NCBI RefSeq assembly: GCF_000380985.1
Contig: NZ_KB905699.1
Span: 62,001 to 126,000 of the forward strand
DNA length: 64,000 nt
Reading direction: 5' to 3'
Origin: Proteiniphilum acetatigenes DSM 18083
GTDB lineage: Bacteria; Bacteroidota; Bacteroidia; Bacteroidales; Dysgonomonadaceae
The translations under genes and the position numbers were made by a program. Positions 42,458-52,009 of the stretch are shown here, piece by piece. The notes under the pieces were generated by a model. That model was not told where the DNA came from. It saw only the letters and a list, made by a program, of their open reading frames with translations, and did not search any database. Position 1 is the stretch's first letter. The number at the start of each line of letters is the position of its first letter.

Positions 42458-44821
42458 TTATTCTTGTGAAAACTCTACATTTGTTTGAGGATATCCCCTT
42501 AGTTTTAGAAGAAACTGTGGATCTATTTCATCTTTATAAAACTCAATAATATTTTTATTCAATGAAGTATTACTGTGATTGAAATCCACATTCTTGTTTA
42601 ATTGTATAAAACCTATTTTATCAAATAAATCGATCCTTTCTTCTCCAAAATAAACAGGAGGATTTACGATACAATTGGAGAAAAAAATACCACACGTAGA
42701 AGAAAGCGAATATGCAATTTCTATTTCATTCCTGATCGCAGGATTAAATTCGCAGTTCGAAAAAACAAACCGGCCTTTTAGGGGTTTGTCTTTATTCCCT
42801 GTAATATTTGTAATACTACATTTCTCAAAAAAGATATTTGCAATATATCCATCGTTTTGTATTGCGATATTGGAACAGTTTGAGAATAATATGGAAGGAT
42901 ATAAAGAGTTGTTGTACAGTGCTTTTTCGGGTGATTGCATCGTAAAATGGTACTGATTGATCTCTTTAGACAAATCTTCTAACTGGATGTTGTTAAAGTT
43001 GAGAATAACATTGGTCTGTAAAATATTATTCTTATAACCTCCATATTTATCAACTTGATACCCTCCTTGATCGGGAACAGACAATAATCTGATCCCTTTC
43101 TTTCTGTCAATCACCTCAATATTTTTGAACTTGATAAAGTTGGGAAAGTAAAGTCTTTCTCCATGTTCCATTACAGAAAATTGCGGAACTCTCATCACCC
43201 AGCATGTTGCCTCTTTTTGTTCCACCCCACTGAAATCAACCTTGAAGTTTTCTATCCGGATGTTCCTGCCAAAACGTATTGGGTACTTATAGTCGAAATT
43301 ATGTGGTGAGAAATTCAAAATAGATATATTGGGAAGGTTCCGACTGACTTTAAATAGACTATTTGTGATAGTAATATCTCCATCCCATCTGGAGCCATAA
43401 TCGCTTCTGAAATTAATAAAACTTGTACCGGCACAACTACTGTTATTTATTATCAGGCTGCCACCTCCGGTGGCAGTGATCCCCCTTTCTCCAATGTGAG
43501 AATCCAAAATGGATAGATTCCAGCAGTGGAAATGAATATCTACCCTATTTAAGAGGCAGTTCTCAATTTTAAGGTCTTTATTCAGGTTAGTTCCAAAAAC
43601 ACCCCAGTGGTTTTGGCTCCCTTCTGCGGTTACATTTTTGAAATGGCTTTTTAGAACACGACCCATTGAGATACCATATGTTCCACTATGTACATTATTT
43701 CCACTTTCTCTTGTATATAAATAGGGGGTCAATCGCACGTTTTCTAACCTAACGTCATACACGTTTGAGAATGAATAAAATCCATTTCTCGGGCTTGTGG
43801 TTGTAGTGTCTTCTTTCCCCGGCTCTAAACCAATCCACTGGTTTGAAATGGTAGTCCTGCTTCTTCTTACCTGGATACCATTTTTATAATACCCTCTTCT
43901 GGAAGAGGGGTTCTCTCCCGATAAATAAAAAATGCCTCCCTGTAGATGCAAGTAATTCTTATCAACGGGATAGGCTGTCAGTTTTGTGTAGTTTTTAAAT
44001 GACCAGGTGATATCTCCGATCACTTTCCCTGACTCTTCCACATAGAAAAAGTCTTCTCTTGCCCATGATTGACCTTTATAGGATGCACCAGCACGAAATC
44101 CAATTCTATCATTCGAATCTGTAATAATAATCAAGTGATTTTTATATGGTTTCAATGTAGGAATGACCATTTTATCCGAATTTAAATCTAATAACAATTT
44201 TTTCTTTTCTTCCGCGGACAGCACTATATTTTTCGGATTCTCTTTCGATGTTACTTCAAAACGAAAATCTGTCAGGCTATTATATTTCTCATCAATATGA
44301 AAAACGGTATTACCCCAGTCAACATCTGTCTGTATGATAATCTTTTCATTCTCCTTTAACCAGAACTCTCCTTTATGATTAACTATGGGGATATTTCTGG
44401 CATTCGCATAACGATGTGCTTTTGAAATCTGAACTGCATCATTATTGATACTATCTCCTTTTGCTCCAAACATTTTATAATTGATTGTTTGAGGTTCCAG
44501 AAGAAATGCTTTCAGACCGTTTGAAAGTGTTATATGGTATTCTTCTAATGAAGAATTTCCCGGGTCGACATATTTTATAATATAATCAGCAGCACCACCA
44601 TCATTTATTTCGTAGTAACCTAAAATTCTGGCTATGTTATTTACCGCCAACCCGTCGTCATTGATTAGCTCATTTACCGTAGAAAATACAATGAGTGGTG
44701 TTTTTAAATCGCTACGGTATAGACCTGATGGATAACTTTTAGAGAGTGGAACTAAAAATAAGATCAAATAGAGGATTGATTTAGATTGAATAGATGTTTT
44801 TTTTGAATGGGTGTGTATCAT
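42458..44821 (-). CDS. Exported right-handed beta-helix protein (possible polysaccharide lyase)
   Basis: 787 residues with a signal peptide (ends near SKSYPSG). YKMFGAKGDSINNDAVQISKA is the N-terminal motif of pectate-lyase-3 type helices, though usually YGAKGDG. Many short repeated beta rungs follow (RLENVRLTPY, HFKNVTAEGSQN, LKIENCLLNR, IFFSNCIVNPPV). No clear catalytic set (paired Asp/Arg) could be seen. It is likely to bind or cut a glycan in the periplasm or at the surface. A shared upstream element lies 134-162 bases before the start. Confidence 0.72.
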   Translation of the reverse strand: MIHTHSKKTSIQSKSILYLILFLVPLSKSYPSGLYRSDLKTPLIVFSTVNELINDDGLAVNNIARILGYYEINDGGAADYIIKYVDPGNSSLEEYHITLSNGLKAFLLEPQTINYKMFGAKGDSINNDAVQISKAHRYANARNIPIVNHKGEFWLKENEKIIIQTDVDWGNTVFHIDEKYNSLTDFRFEVTSKENPKNIVLSAEEKKKLLLDLNSDKMVIPTLKPYKNHLIIITDSNDRIGFRAGASYKGQSWAREDFFYVEESGKVIGDITWSFKNYTKLTAYPVDKNYLHLQGGIFYLSGENPSSRRGYYKNGIQVRRSRTTISNQWIGLEPGKEDTTTTSPRNGFYSFSNVYDVRLENVRLTPYLYTRESGNNVHSGTYGISMGRVLKSHFKNVTAEGSQNHWGVFGTNLNKDLKIENCLLNRVDIHFHCWNLSILDSHIGERGITATGGGSLIINNSSCAGTSFINFRSDYGSRWDGDITITNSLFKVSRNLPNISILNFSPHNFDYKYPIRFGRNIRIENFKVDFSGVEQKEATCWVMRVPQFSVMEHGERLYFPNFIKFKNIEVIDRKKGIRLLSVPDQGGYQVDKYGGYKNNILQTNVILNFNNIQLEDLSKEINQYHFTMQSPEKALYNNSLYPSILFSNCSNIAIQNDGYIANIFFEKCSITNITGNKDKPLKGRFVFSNCEFNPAIRNEIEIAYSLSSTCGIFFSNCIVNPPVYFGEERIDLFDKIGFIQLNKNVDFNHSNTSLNKNIIEFYKDEIDPQFLLKLRGYPQTNVEFSQE

Positions 44822-44954
44822 TTCTTTTCCTTGTTAGATTATAAATCCCGACCATCTTTTTAGAGGTTAATTTCAGGAAATCCCTCCTTATTACTATCCA
44901 TATTTTTCACAATACGAATAAACGCATTTAAGGTTATAACCTATTGTTATATTT

Positions 44955-44983
44955 CGCATAATTATACTCAAAACACGAAAAAG
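44955..44983 (-). promoter_or_regulatory. Shared upstream element, copy 2 (beta-helix operon)
   Basis: Resembles 37711-37740: cgcat, then tatactcaaaacacgaaaaa. It is 134 bases before the beta-helix gene start, against 136 for copy 1 before susC, in the same orientation. It lies between the stop of the SASA-esterase gene (44990) and the beta-helix gene. Confidence 0.45.
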
Positions 44984-44989
44984 AACAGG

Positions 44990-46897
44990 TCACTTCAAAA
45001 ACCATTCAAAAAAAGAATACACTATTTCATTGGATTTGGCATTGGGACTATGTTCGGGTCTGTTACTCATGCCCACCCGATAACTATAGCCTAAGAGTTT
45101 ATTAACCGCGATGGTATGATTTAAGGGGATCCAACGCTCAATAGGATCGGAAGAGCCACCCGACACAAGAAAAGGACGAGGTGCCATAAGAGCATGCAAT
45201 TCATGAAGATCATATCCTTCTCTTTGTAATTTTGGATACAAGCCTTTAGCATGTGCTCCGGTTTTATTCCATGTATTCTCCCAGGGAGGAGGGTAGTACC
45301 CTAAATACCACGGTTCCCAGTAATTGACTGCAGATCCTTTCGTCTCATCAAACACGATACCTGGATCGATCCATACGGCTGCCGCAAATTTCTCGTATAA
45401 ACAGGAGGCAAACATAGCCCACTTACCGCCATAGGAATGTCCGACTATTCCAATTCTCTCCGGATCCACCTCTTCTAATCCGGCAAGCGCTTCCAATGCA
45501 TTTGCTGCTGCATATGCTAATGTTGATAATGGTTGAATAATAGCGTTTTCCCTGTCAGGATAATAGATGGAATATGTTTTATCTTGAGTCGTTTCTGTAG
45601 TCCCTATCGACAGTGTGACAAATCCTCTTTTAACCAATTGATAAGCAAAATCTCTGTATGATTTATCTCCTATTCCTACAGCTGTCTCGGGTTCGTAAAA
45701 AACCGAGATCACGGCAGGCCTTTCTTCGGATGCATCTGGAATCAACAGATAACCTTCAGTTTCTTCGTTGGGAGTCCAGTAGAATTTTACCCGGTATTGT
45801 GTGAAGTCTTCACGTTGAGTTGTTTCCAATATTGTGAATTGTTGATCTCCTATAATAGGAGGCCATTCTCCCATCATTTCCATCCACCGGGTGCGAATCT
45901 CTTCACGTCTTTTTTCCCAATCAATTTTGTTTTTTACAACTGTTCCATCGTAGAATTGCAAAGGGGTACGGTAACCATGGAAGCAGTACTCATATTCTTT
46001 TGGAGGGTGCAGATACGGAGCAATTGTGAGCCATGAGTTTTCATTAACCTCGAAGAGTGTCACTTTCTCAGGGATCTTTACCGTATGATGTGCAGCAAGT
46101 TGTGATATTTTTACCTGAAGTTCATGCATCTTGATTGCCATTCTTTCTCCTAATACTCTTGCAGACTTACTATCTAGATGGGTTCTATCTCCATTATGGG
46201 CTAGTTCTTCTGATGTGGCGACAGCCGAAAGAGGAACTATACCGGGCAATTTATTTAATTCTTTATTGATGAGCATATAGTTTTCTCGATAATAACCTAA
46301 TTCGCCAGCTACAAATGGTACTTTAGGGTGTCCAATTTCATTCCTAAACAGGGTTATAAGTTTCTCAAGCTTTTCGATATATACCTTAGCTTTTTCGCCA
46401 TTGCTATCACCTTCTCCCTGATGCCAGATTATACCTTTTATAACACCGTATTTCATTGCTACATGTAATCTTTTGACAGCATCGTCATAGGGATAGTATT
46501 GCCCATCATAAGCGTCTTTTCCCGGTTGCCACATGTCAATGCTTGTACCACCTACAGCACAAGGGATTAATCCTATTTTTACATTCCTGTTTTTTTCAAA
46601 CTTAAACATTTTTTGTGCAAATGCCAATCCGGGGCCTACTCCAACTACTTTAGGTTTGTCGAAATGGAGAGGATCTTTGGCCATGACCCATTTATTTTTA
46701 TCGGTCAACATTAAAATGCGAGGATTGTTGGGCATGGATAATGAATCTATTTTGCCTCTTCCAGCCATATTTGATTGCCCCACCAACAAATAAAGGTGAA
46801 AATTGGGATCTGGTTTTATTTCGCCTATATGTAGTGATTTACATGAACATGTAGTTAAAACGAAGAGTAGATATAATATAAGATTGCTTGATTTCAT
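44990..46897 (-). CDS. Fusion of SASA-type sialate O-acetylesterase and alpha/beta-hydrolase esterase
   Basis: 635 residues with a lipoprotein-like signal (VLTTCSC). Domain 1 (about 30-255) is a SGNH/SASA carbohydrate esterase: LLVGQSNMAGRG with the nucleophile Ser, PCAVGGTSIDMW and IIWHQGEGDSNG. Domain 2 (about 290-635) is a dienelactone-hydrolase-like esterase with IGIVGHSYGGKWAMF (Ser488) and LMAPRPFLVSGGSSDPIERW; the closing His is probably RPEHSPN. Two different ester-removing domains on one chain suggest a heavily O-acylated substrate. It follows the oxidoreductase cluster after a small pseudogene. Confidence 0.88.
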   Translation of the reverse strand: MKSSNLILYLLFVLTTCSCKSLHIGEIKPDPNFHLYLLVGQSNMAGRGKIDSLSMPNNPRILMLTDKNKWVMAKDPLHFDKPKVVGVGPGLAFAQKMFKFEKNRNVKIGLIPCAVGGTSIDMWQPGKDAYDGQYYPYDDAVKRLHVAMKYGVIKGIIWHQGEGDSNGEKAKVYIEKLEKLITLFRNEIGHPKVPFVAGELGYYRENYMLINKELNKLPGIVPLSAVATSEELAHNGDRTHLDSKSARVLGERMAIKMHELQVKISQLAAHHTVKIPEKVTLFEVNENSWLTIAPYLHPPKEYEYCFHGYRTPLQFYDGTVVKNKIDWEKRREEIRTRWMEMMGEWPPIIGDQQFTILETTQREDFTQYRVKFYWTPNEETEGYLLIPDASEERPAVISVFYEPETAVGIGDKSYRDFAYQLVKRGFVTLSIGTTETTQDKTYSIYYPDRENAIIQPLSTLAYAAANALEALAGLEEVDPERIGIVGHSYGGKWAMFASCLYEKFAAAVWIDPGIVFDETKGSAVNYWEPWYLGYYPPPWENTWNKTGAHAKGLYPKLQREGYDLHELHALMAPRPFLVSGGSSDPIERWIPLNHTIAVNKLLGYSYRVGMSNRPEHSPNAKSNEIVYSFFEWFLK

Positions 46898-46950
46898 ATT
46901 ATAGATTTTGAGGGATTATATTTCATTATACCTTTATAAAGATATTCTTT

Positions 46951-47067
46951 TTATACAAGAAATATAACACCACCCCCAATACCCATAATCCAGAACATAT
47001 CAAACCCGTGAAGTGCATCAATAGATCGGAACCTGTCGTTATCAGACATGTTGTTCTTACTGTTCAT
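46951..47067 (-). pseudogene. DUF5009-type acyltransferase remnant (38 residues)
   Basis: A 38-codon frame reads RFRSIDALHGFDMFWIMG before ending GGGVIFLV and a stop. This is the N-terminal signature of DUF5009 / heparan-alpha-glucosaminide N-acetyltransferase-like membrane proteins (RxxSLDALRGFDMFWIMG). The other helices are missing. Full-length members have about 370 residues. It sits between the last oxidoreductase and the SASA-esterase gene, on the same strand, so an acyltransferase once belonged to this operon. Confidence 0.7.
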
Positions 47068-47133
47068 CGTAATAATGTAGTATTGAGGATATAATTACTG
47101 AACAATTAACAATTCAGATAAAACGGAGAGGTA

Positions 47134-48477
47134 TTATACTTTTAGTTCCCATCCTTTTTCGTAATTTCTTTTCCAGAATTTTACAGCCTCTTTGTCATTT
47201 ACAATCGTACCATTGTTATTTACCTTTACCGCTCTTCCAACTCTGTGAGAAATATTAGCCAGTTGTACAAGCTGAGTGCTCATGCAAGCCTCCGTTAAAG
47301 GGGAATTTAATTTATCGCCTTTACGGATGGCATTAAAGAAGTTTTGGAAATGATAGGCATCAAGGCTCTGTGTAGGATTTACTAGATTGCCTTCTTCAAA
47401 TACCATTTTGCTGTCGACATGTTTCACTAATTTGTTGTCCAGGTCAAATACTTTGTATTCATTTCCTCCTCCAATTGTCATGCTTCCTTTACTACCATAG
47501 AAGGTTACTCCGCTGGCATAGCCTCCTATATCTGATCGTACACAACTTTGACTTTCCCAGGTCATCACTTTGCCATTGGCGAATTTTAAGTTAACCAATT
47601 GAGTATCGGGTGTTTCCCAGTCATCCTGATAATGGTATCTACCTCCGATGGAATCCACAGATACTGGATAATCCAATTGCATCCCCCAACGTAATAAATC
47701 TACAAAGTGCATCCCATTATTCAGCGCTTCTCCTGTACCCCAGTGCCAGACCCAATGCCAGTCGTAATGAACAACATTGTCTTTATAAGGTACTCTAGGG
47801 GCTGGTCCCTGCCATAGTTCCCAATTTAACCAGGTTGGTATGGCTGTTGTTTTACCAATTCCCATGGAAGGACGTTTATTGTAATACCAGCTTTTACCAT
47901 AATGGATATCACCGATAATACCTTCATGCAGTTCTTTCATTGCATACGCCACATTGGGCCATGAGCGTCTTTGGTTCCCTACCTGGACTACCTTTCTATA
48001 TTTCTTTTTAGCTTCAATTAATATACGATTTTCATCCGGATTATGACTTGTGGGCTTTTCCAGATATACATGTTTTCCGGCTTTCATGGCCATCAGTGCT
48101 CCTGCAGCATGCCAGTGATCCGGAGTAGCGATAAAGACTGCATCAAAGTTGTCAGACTCCAACATTTTTCGAATGTCTTCATGTGCTCTTGGTTTGTTGC
48201 CTGCTGTTTTTTCAACGGTAGCGATGCATTTTTCAATAGAGCGGGTGTCAACATCACAGATATCGGTCACTATACAACCTCTTTCTTTTTCATTGGCAAA
48301 TCCTCTTGCTAACGCATTCCCCCTTGCATTAACACCCACTCCGGCAATCCGGATACGGTCATTTGACCCCATAATATTCCTATAGCTCGATGCACTAAAG
48401 CCGGGCAAAACTCCTCCAAGAGATATTGCAGAGGTGCCTATGGCTACATTCTTGATAAATTGTCTTCTTGTAGTCAT
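47134..48477 (-). CDS. Tat-exported Gfo/Idh/MocA family oxidoreductase (447 aa)
   Basis: NAD(P)-dependent sugar dehydrogenase fold. A twin-arginine signal (TTRRQFIKNVAIG) directs it folded to the periplasm. Rossmann motif IRIAGVGVNARGNALARGFA, then IATPDHWHAAGALMAMKAGKHVYLEKP with the conserved EKP Lys. Later, GTGEALNNGMHFVDLLRWGM has the His seen in GH109-like and oxidoreductase members. It is the last of four consecutive exported oxidoreductases, 12 bases after the preceding one. Cofactor is probably bound tightly. The substrate is unknown. Confidence 0.9.
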   Translation of the reverse strand: MTTRRQFIKNVAIGTSAISLGGVLPGFSASSYRNIMGSNDRIRIAGVGVNARGNALARGFANEKERGCIVTDICDVDTRSIEKCIATVEKTAGNKPRAHEDIRKMLESDNFDAVFIATPDHWHAAGALMAMKAGKHVYLEKPTSHNPDENRILIEAKKKYRKVVQVGNQRRSWPNVAYAMKELHEGIIGDIHYGKSWYYNKRPSMGIGKTTAIPTWLNWELWQGPAPRVPYKDNVVHYDWHWVWHWGTGEALNNGMHFVDLLRWGMQLDYPVSVDSIGGRYHYQDDWETPDTQLVNLKFANGKVMTWESQSCVRSDIGGYASGVTFYGSKGSMTIGGGNEYKVFDLDNKLVKHVDSKMVFEEGNLVNPTQSLDAYHFQNFFNAIRKGDKLNSPLTEACMSTQLVQLANISHRVGRAVKVNNNGTIVNDKEAVKFWKRNYEKGWELKV

Positions 48478-48489
48478 AATAATATGTTT

Positions 48490-50097
48490 TTATATGATTT
48501 TTTTGTTTTCCTCATCCCAAAATACTTGTCGTTTCTCAAGATAAGAACGATGCGCCATTAAGCACGCGACTCCTTCTTCATAAGCAACTTCTATATTGGT
48601 GCTAGGCGTCTTGTTTTCACGAATACAGTTAAGCCATTCACGTAAATGCAAATGTGTTACGTCTATTTGTCGACCATTGATAACGGTGTTTGTCAATCCA
48701 CGGTCGGCATAGTATTTCTCTGATGCCGATGTGACTGCATCTATCTGTCCTGCATTCGGATTGAAAGAGAGCATTGGAGAACCAGTTTCAATCAATCCGG
48801 ATGCTATCCCTTTTTTATATTGCGTTGAATTCCTATCTACAGTTATTTTAATGTTTTGTCCCAGTTCCATTGATGCGTCGTGTCCCATGAAGACTCTTCC
48901 GCGATTCCTGCTGGAAGCAAGATTTCCACTATACATTAATGTCAGGTCTTTTTCAGGATATTCAAATACACAGTGCAAACAATCGGGCATTTCACGATTA
49001 TCCTTCCAGTAATATATGCCACCTGAAGAGGAGACAGATTTAGGTATACCGATTCTGAGTAGTTGATTGACTGCATCAAATTCATGCGTAAATAACTGAC
49101 CGATCATACCGGTATCATAAGCAAACCATTTAGTCCAGTTATAAAACCGATCGATACTAAAAGGAACATATGGTGTATTTCCTAACCATTGTTTCCAATC
49201 GATGCTTTTCTCATCTCCGGGTTTGGGGTTACCTTTATTATCCAGATGCCTTATCCACGCTCCTTCCGCTGTATTACGGTTACTGGTCGTTTCTATAAGG
49301 GTGATTTTACCCAACACATTTTTATCAATAATTTCTTTAGCTTGTTTAAAAACAGTGCTTTGTGTAATTTGATGTCCTAACTGAAAAGTAATATGGCTGT
49401 CTTTTACCACACGATATAGTTCATTCAGTTCCTCTTCAGTGTGAGCTACACTCTTTTCCAGATAAACATGTTTTCCCGCTTTAGTAACGTCGATAGCCAT
49501 ATGTCCGTGATGATGGTCGGGAGTTGAAATTATTACTGCATCAATATCTTTATCGGCAAGCATTTCCTGATAAGTATGATATCGTTTGACAGGAAGGGGG
49601 GATGCTCCCGATCGAATATTATTATTAGCTATGGTTAAGCCACGCTCGGCATGTAAATCGAATACATCACAAATCCCGGTGATGGCAACATGAAGATTTT
49701 CCTGTTCCAACCAACTTTTTAGTGTATTGTTGTTTTCTCTTTTCTTAACCTCTTCAGGATGCATGAATCCCAGTCCTGCAGATAATTGTTCTGCACGCCG
49801 TCCAAATCCTATGATCCCTATCCGGATTATATCCTGTTTCTGTTCTCTGCCATACTCCGGAATAGAAAACTCCATTTTATCTAGTCCTAATTCCTGAATA
49901 ATACGTTGTCTTTTATTCTTGTCATAGTCAATCTTCTTGAGCAGTTCGAAACCGAACAACCCTGCAACCGGAATTCCTGCGAATGCTTTCAAGACATTCC
50001 TGCGTGAAACGTCTTTCGACGTTTTTTTTGTATCCTCTGAATGAGAACTCTTGCTGTTGAAGTTTTCTTCTTTTGAGTTGTTATCTTGTTTTTCCAT
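48490..50097 (-). CDS. Tat-exported Gfo/Idh/MocA family oxidoreductase (535 aa)
   Basis: Starts with a hydrophilic 30-residue extension followed by a Tat signal (VSRRNVLKAFAGIPVAGLFG). The Rossmann part is IIRIGIIGFGRRAEQLSAGL, and VIISTPDHHHGHMAIDVTKAGKHVYLEKSV carries the catalytic-side Lys. GMIGQLFTHEFDAVNQLLRIG matches the C-terminal alpha/beta substrate domain. It is longer than typical members (330-450). It overlaps the DoxX gene by 17 bases, so the two are translationally coupled. Confidence 0.9.
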   Translation of the reverse strand: MEKQDNNSKEENFNSKSSHSEDTKKTSKDVSRRNVLKAFAGIPVAGLFGFELLKKIDYDKNKRQRIIQELGLDKMEFSIPEYGREQKQDIIRIGIIGFGRRAEQLSAGLGFMHPEEVKKRENNNTLKSWLEQENLHVAITGICDVFDLHAERGLTIANNNIRSGASPLPVKRYHTYQEMLADKDIDAVIISTPDHHHGHMAIDVTKAGKHVYLEKSVAHTEEELNELYRVVKDSHITFQLGHQITQSTVFKQAKEIIDKNVLGKITLIETTSNRNTAEGAWIRHLDNKGNPKPGDEKSIDWKQWLGNTPYVPFSIDRFYNWTKWFAYDTGMIGQLFTHEFDAVNQLLRIGIPKSVSSSGGIYYWKDNREMPDCLHCVFEYPEKDLTLMYSGNLASSRNRGRVFMGHDASMELGQNIKITVDRNSTQYKKGIASGLIETGSPMLSFNPNAGQIDAVTSASEKYYADRGLTNTVINGRQIDVTHLHLREWLNCIRENKTPSTNIEVAYEEGVACLMAHRSYLEKRQVFWDEENKKII

Positions 50098-50596
50098 TTT
50101 GAAGTTTCCTTTTATTGCGAGAATAAATAAAAAAATCTAATCCGAATATTTTGCTTGTTGGGAAAAGGGCTAATCCAAAAAGAGCGATCGCCTCAATCAA
50201 TGTTCTATTAACAACCAGGTTACTCCCGTCGACAGGGAGTGTATATTCATACCCCACCAAAGGAGGAACACTCAGATAATAGATAAAGACTAAAAATGAT
50301 CCTATAATTGCCGCCGGTTTGAAGAGAAAACCAAAAATCAATCCTACTCCTATGGCCATTAATCCCCAGATATTCAAAAAATCGATTATGGTCAGCAAAT
50401 TGGCATTTGAGATAATCCAATTTGAAAGACCCGATAAAATCCCTTGGGATTCCTGAAGGAAATTTGCGGATGTCCATTGTGGATTTAAAACTTTCGATAT
50501 TCCTTCGTACAGAATATGCCAACCAACTACAAACCGGAGTATGAGTAAAAATATAAGTTGAGACTTCGAATAATTATTTTCGCTTATCATTGCCAT
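50081..50596 (-). CDS. DoxX family inner-membrane protein
   Basis: 171 residues with four membrane helices and the DoxX start LRFVVGWHILYEGISKVLNPQW. LINIWGLMAIGVGL-like and YYLSVPPL segments follow, with NRTLIEAIALFGLALFP at the end. DoxX/DoxD relatives are quinone-linked or redox partner membrane proteins. It sits between two exported oxidoreductase genes, overlapping one and 4 bases from the other. It may therefore pass electrons from the periplasmic enzymes to the quinone pool; that is inference. Confidence 0.85.
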   Translation of the reverse strand: MAMISENNYSKSQLIFLLILRFVVGWHILYEGISKVLNPQWTSANFLQESQGILSGLSNWIISNANLLTIIDFLNIWGLMAIGVGLIFGFLFKPAAIIGSFLVFIYYLSVPPLVGYEYTLPVDGSNLVVNRTLIEAIALFGLALFPTSKIFGLDFFIYSRNKRKLQNGKTR

Positions 50597-50600
50597 TGAT

Positions 50601-52004
50601 TTATTTTTCAGCCAGTTTTACTGCCTGTGTAGTAATGTAATATTTTGCTAGAGTATTGGCTTTTTCCCACTCTGGCATATCGTGGTTTACAAGAAAATTG
50701 AAGAAACTTTCAGCTACATACTTGAAGTGTGATTCATGTCCTTCTCTCTGCTCGACAGGGATATTGATGAGATACTCTCCTTTAACGGAGGTAGGAGAAA
50801 CAGAGACGAAAGAGTAAATCGTTTGGATTTTTTCGACTGCTTTTTGCAAATTACCGGAAAACTGCTTCTCATCCAATTCTTCCGGCTTTTGCACATACAG
50901 TTGTTTAATAAAATTCTGTTCTTTATTCTGCTCTGTTCTCAAAATAGCTTTTGTCCCTTTTACAACTGACACAAAGGTATCTCCGCTACCTTCGGGTGCT
51001 TCGTAATCCCAAGTCACTTTCAGATTTACATTCCGATTCCTGACATTGAAATGGAGAGTACCGTTAGCATAGACTTTCAACACAGAGTTGTCGATGTATT
51101 TCTGTAGATAATTGGGGAAAGAGGTTTCACCGGTTGATTTTGTGAATTGTGCCAATGTTATTTCAGTAGGCCAGTGGGTGGACGAGATATTTCCAATATC
51201 GGTGGTATAATCGATAGCCTGATCGGGAAAACATTTCCAAAATAGCAAGTCGATTAGATGGGTAGTTACATCTGCGATACCTTCCCCTTGTTGTTCCACA
51301 TCGTAGTACCATGCCGGACGGATCAACGGTGTGCCGGCCACTTCTTTATAGAAATGGTGTACACTTTCCATATAGACAGCGGGTTCTTCGGGTGTTCCCG
51401 ATTGCAGTTCTCCAAAAAAATCATAATCATTGATGAGTTCCTTCTCTATGATATTCAGCAGATCGTAACGCTCGGTCATCATATCATATAACAACACGTT
51501 TTTCGCTTCAGTGTTGGCATAAGCTTCTTCAAGTAAAAGGAAGTCTTTCCGGTTAATTGCCATCGGTTTATCCGACAGGACGTTTAATCCGGCATCTACC
51601 GCACTGAGAATATATCCTGTCTTCTCTTTATTATTACCAGCAAGTACAATTACGTTTCCTCTTTTGTCGGATATCATCTTATTCAAAAAATCGTCACCTG
51701 TATAGACAATAATCTGCCAGTTTGTAGGATCTTCATCTCTTTTATTAAAAGACTCAATGGCCAAAAGATATTGTTTTAATCCGACATCTTCGGTAGCTAC
51801 ATATACAAATACCGAATCATTCACTTGCGGCATATTCCTTTTTTGAAGTAGACTGGCATGAAAATGTCCTGGAGCCAGGACAATTAGTTTTATCTCTCCC
51901 GTTTTTCCGGTGAATATTGTCTGATCTTCCGCAGGATTATTATTTTTTTTCATACAAGAAAATAATATTAGTCCGACTACAATAATTATCCACCTCTTTT
52001 TCAT
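50601..52004 (-). CDS. Lipoprotein Gfo/Idh/MocA-like oxidoreductase with PF16490-type C-terminus
   Basis: 467 residues with a lipoprotein signal (GLILFSCMKK). The N-terminal half, KLIVLAPGHFHASLLQ, then YGD-like stretches and GLNVLSDKPMAINRKDF, is the nucleotide-binding fold with DKP in place of EKP. QQGEGIADVTTHLIDLLFWK is the substrate-domain helix. The C-terminal half matches the putative oxidoreductase C-terminal family of Bacteroidota. The usual GxGxxG loop is degenerate (APGHFH), so cofactor binding may differ. It lies 4 bases before DoxX. Confidence 0.82.
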   Translation of the reverse strand: MKKRWIIIVVGLILFSCMKKNNNPAEDQTIFTGKTGEIKLIVLAPGHFHASLLQKRNMPQVNDSVFVYVATEDVGLKQYLLAIESFNKRDEDPTNWQIIVYTGDDFLNKMISDKRGNVIVLAGNNKEKTGYILSAVDAGLNVLSDKPMAINRKDFLLLEEAYANTEAKNVLLYDMMTERYDLLNIIEKELINDYDFFGELQSGTPEEPAVYMESVHHFYKEVAGTPLIRPAWYYDVEQQGEGIADVTTHLIDLLFWKCFPDQAIDYTTDIGNISSTHWPTEITLAQFTKSTGETSFPNYLQKYIDNSVLKVYANGTLHFNVRNRNVNLKVTWDYEAPEGSGDTFVSVVKGTKAILRTEQNKEQNFIKQLYVQKPEELDEKQFSGNLQKAVEKIQTIYSFVSVSPTSVKGEYLINIPVEQREGHESHFKYVAESFFNFLVNHDMPEWEKANTLAKYYITTQAVKLAEK

Positions 52005-52009
52005 TTCTG

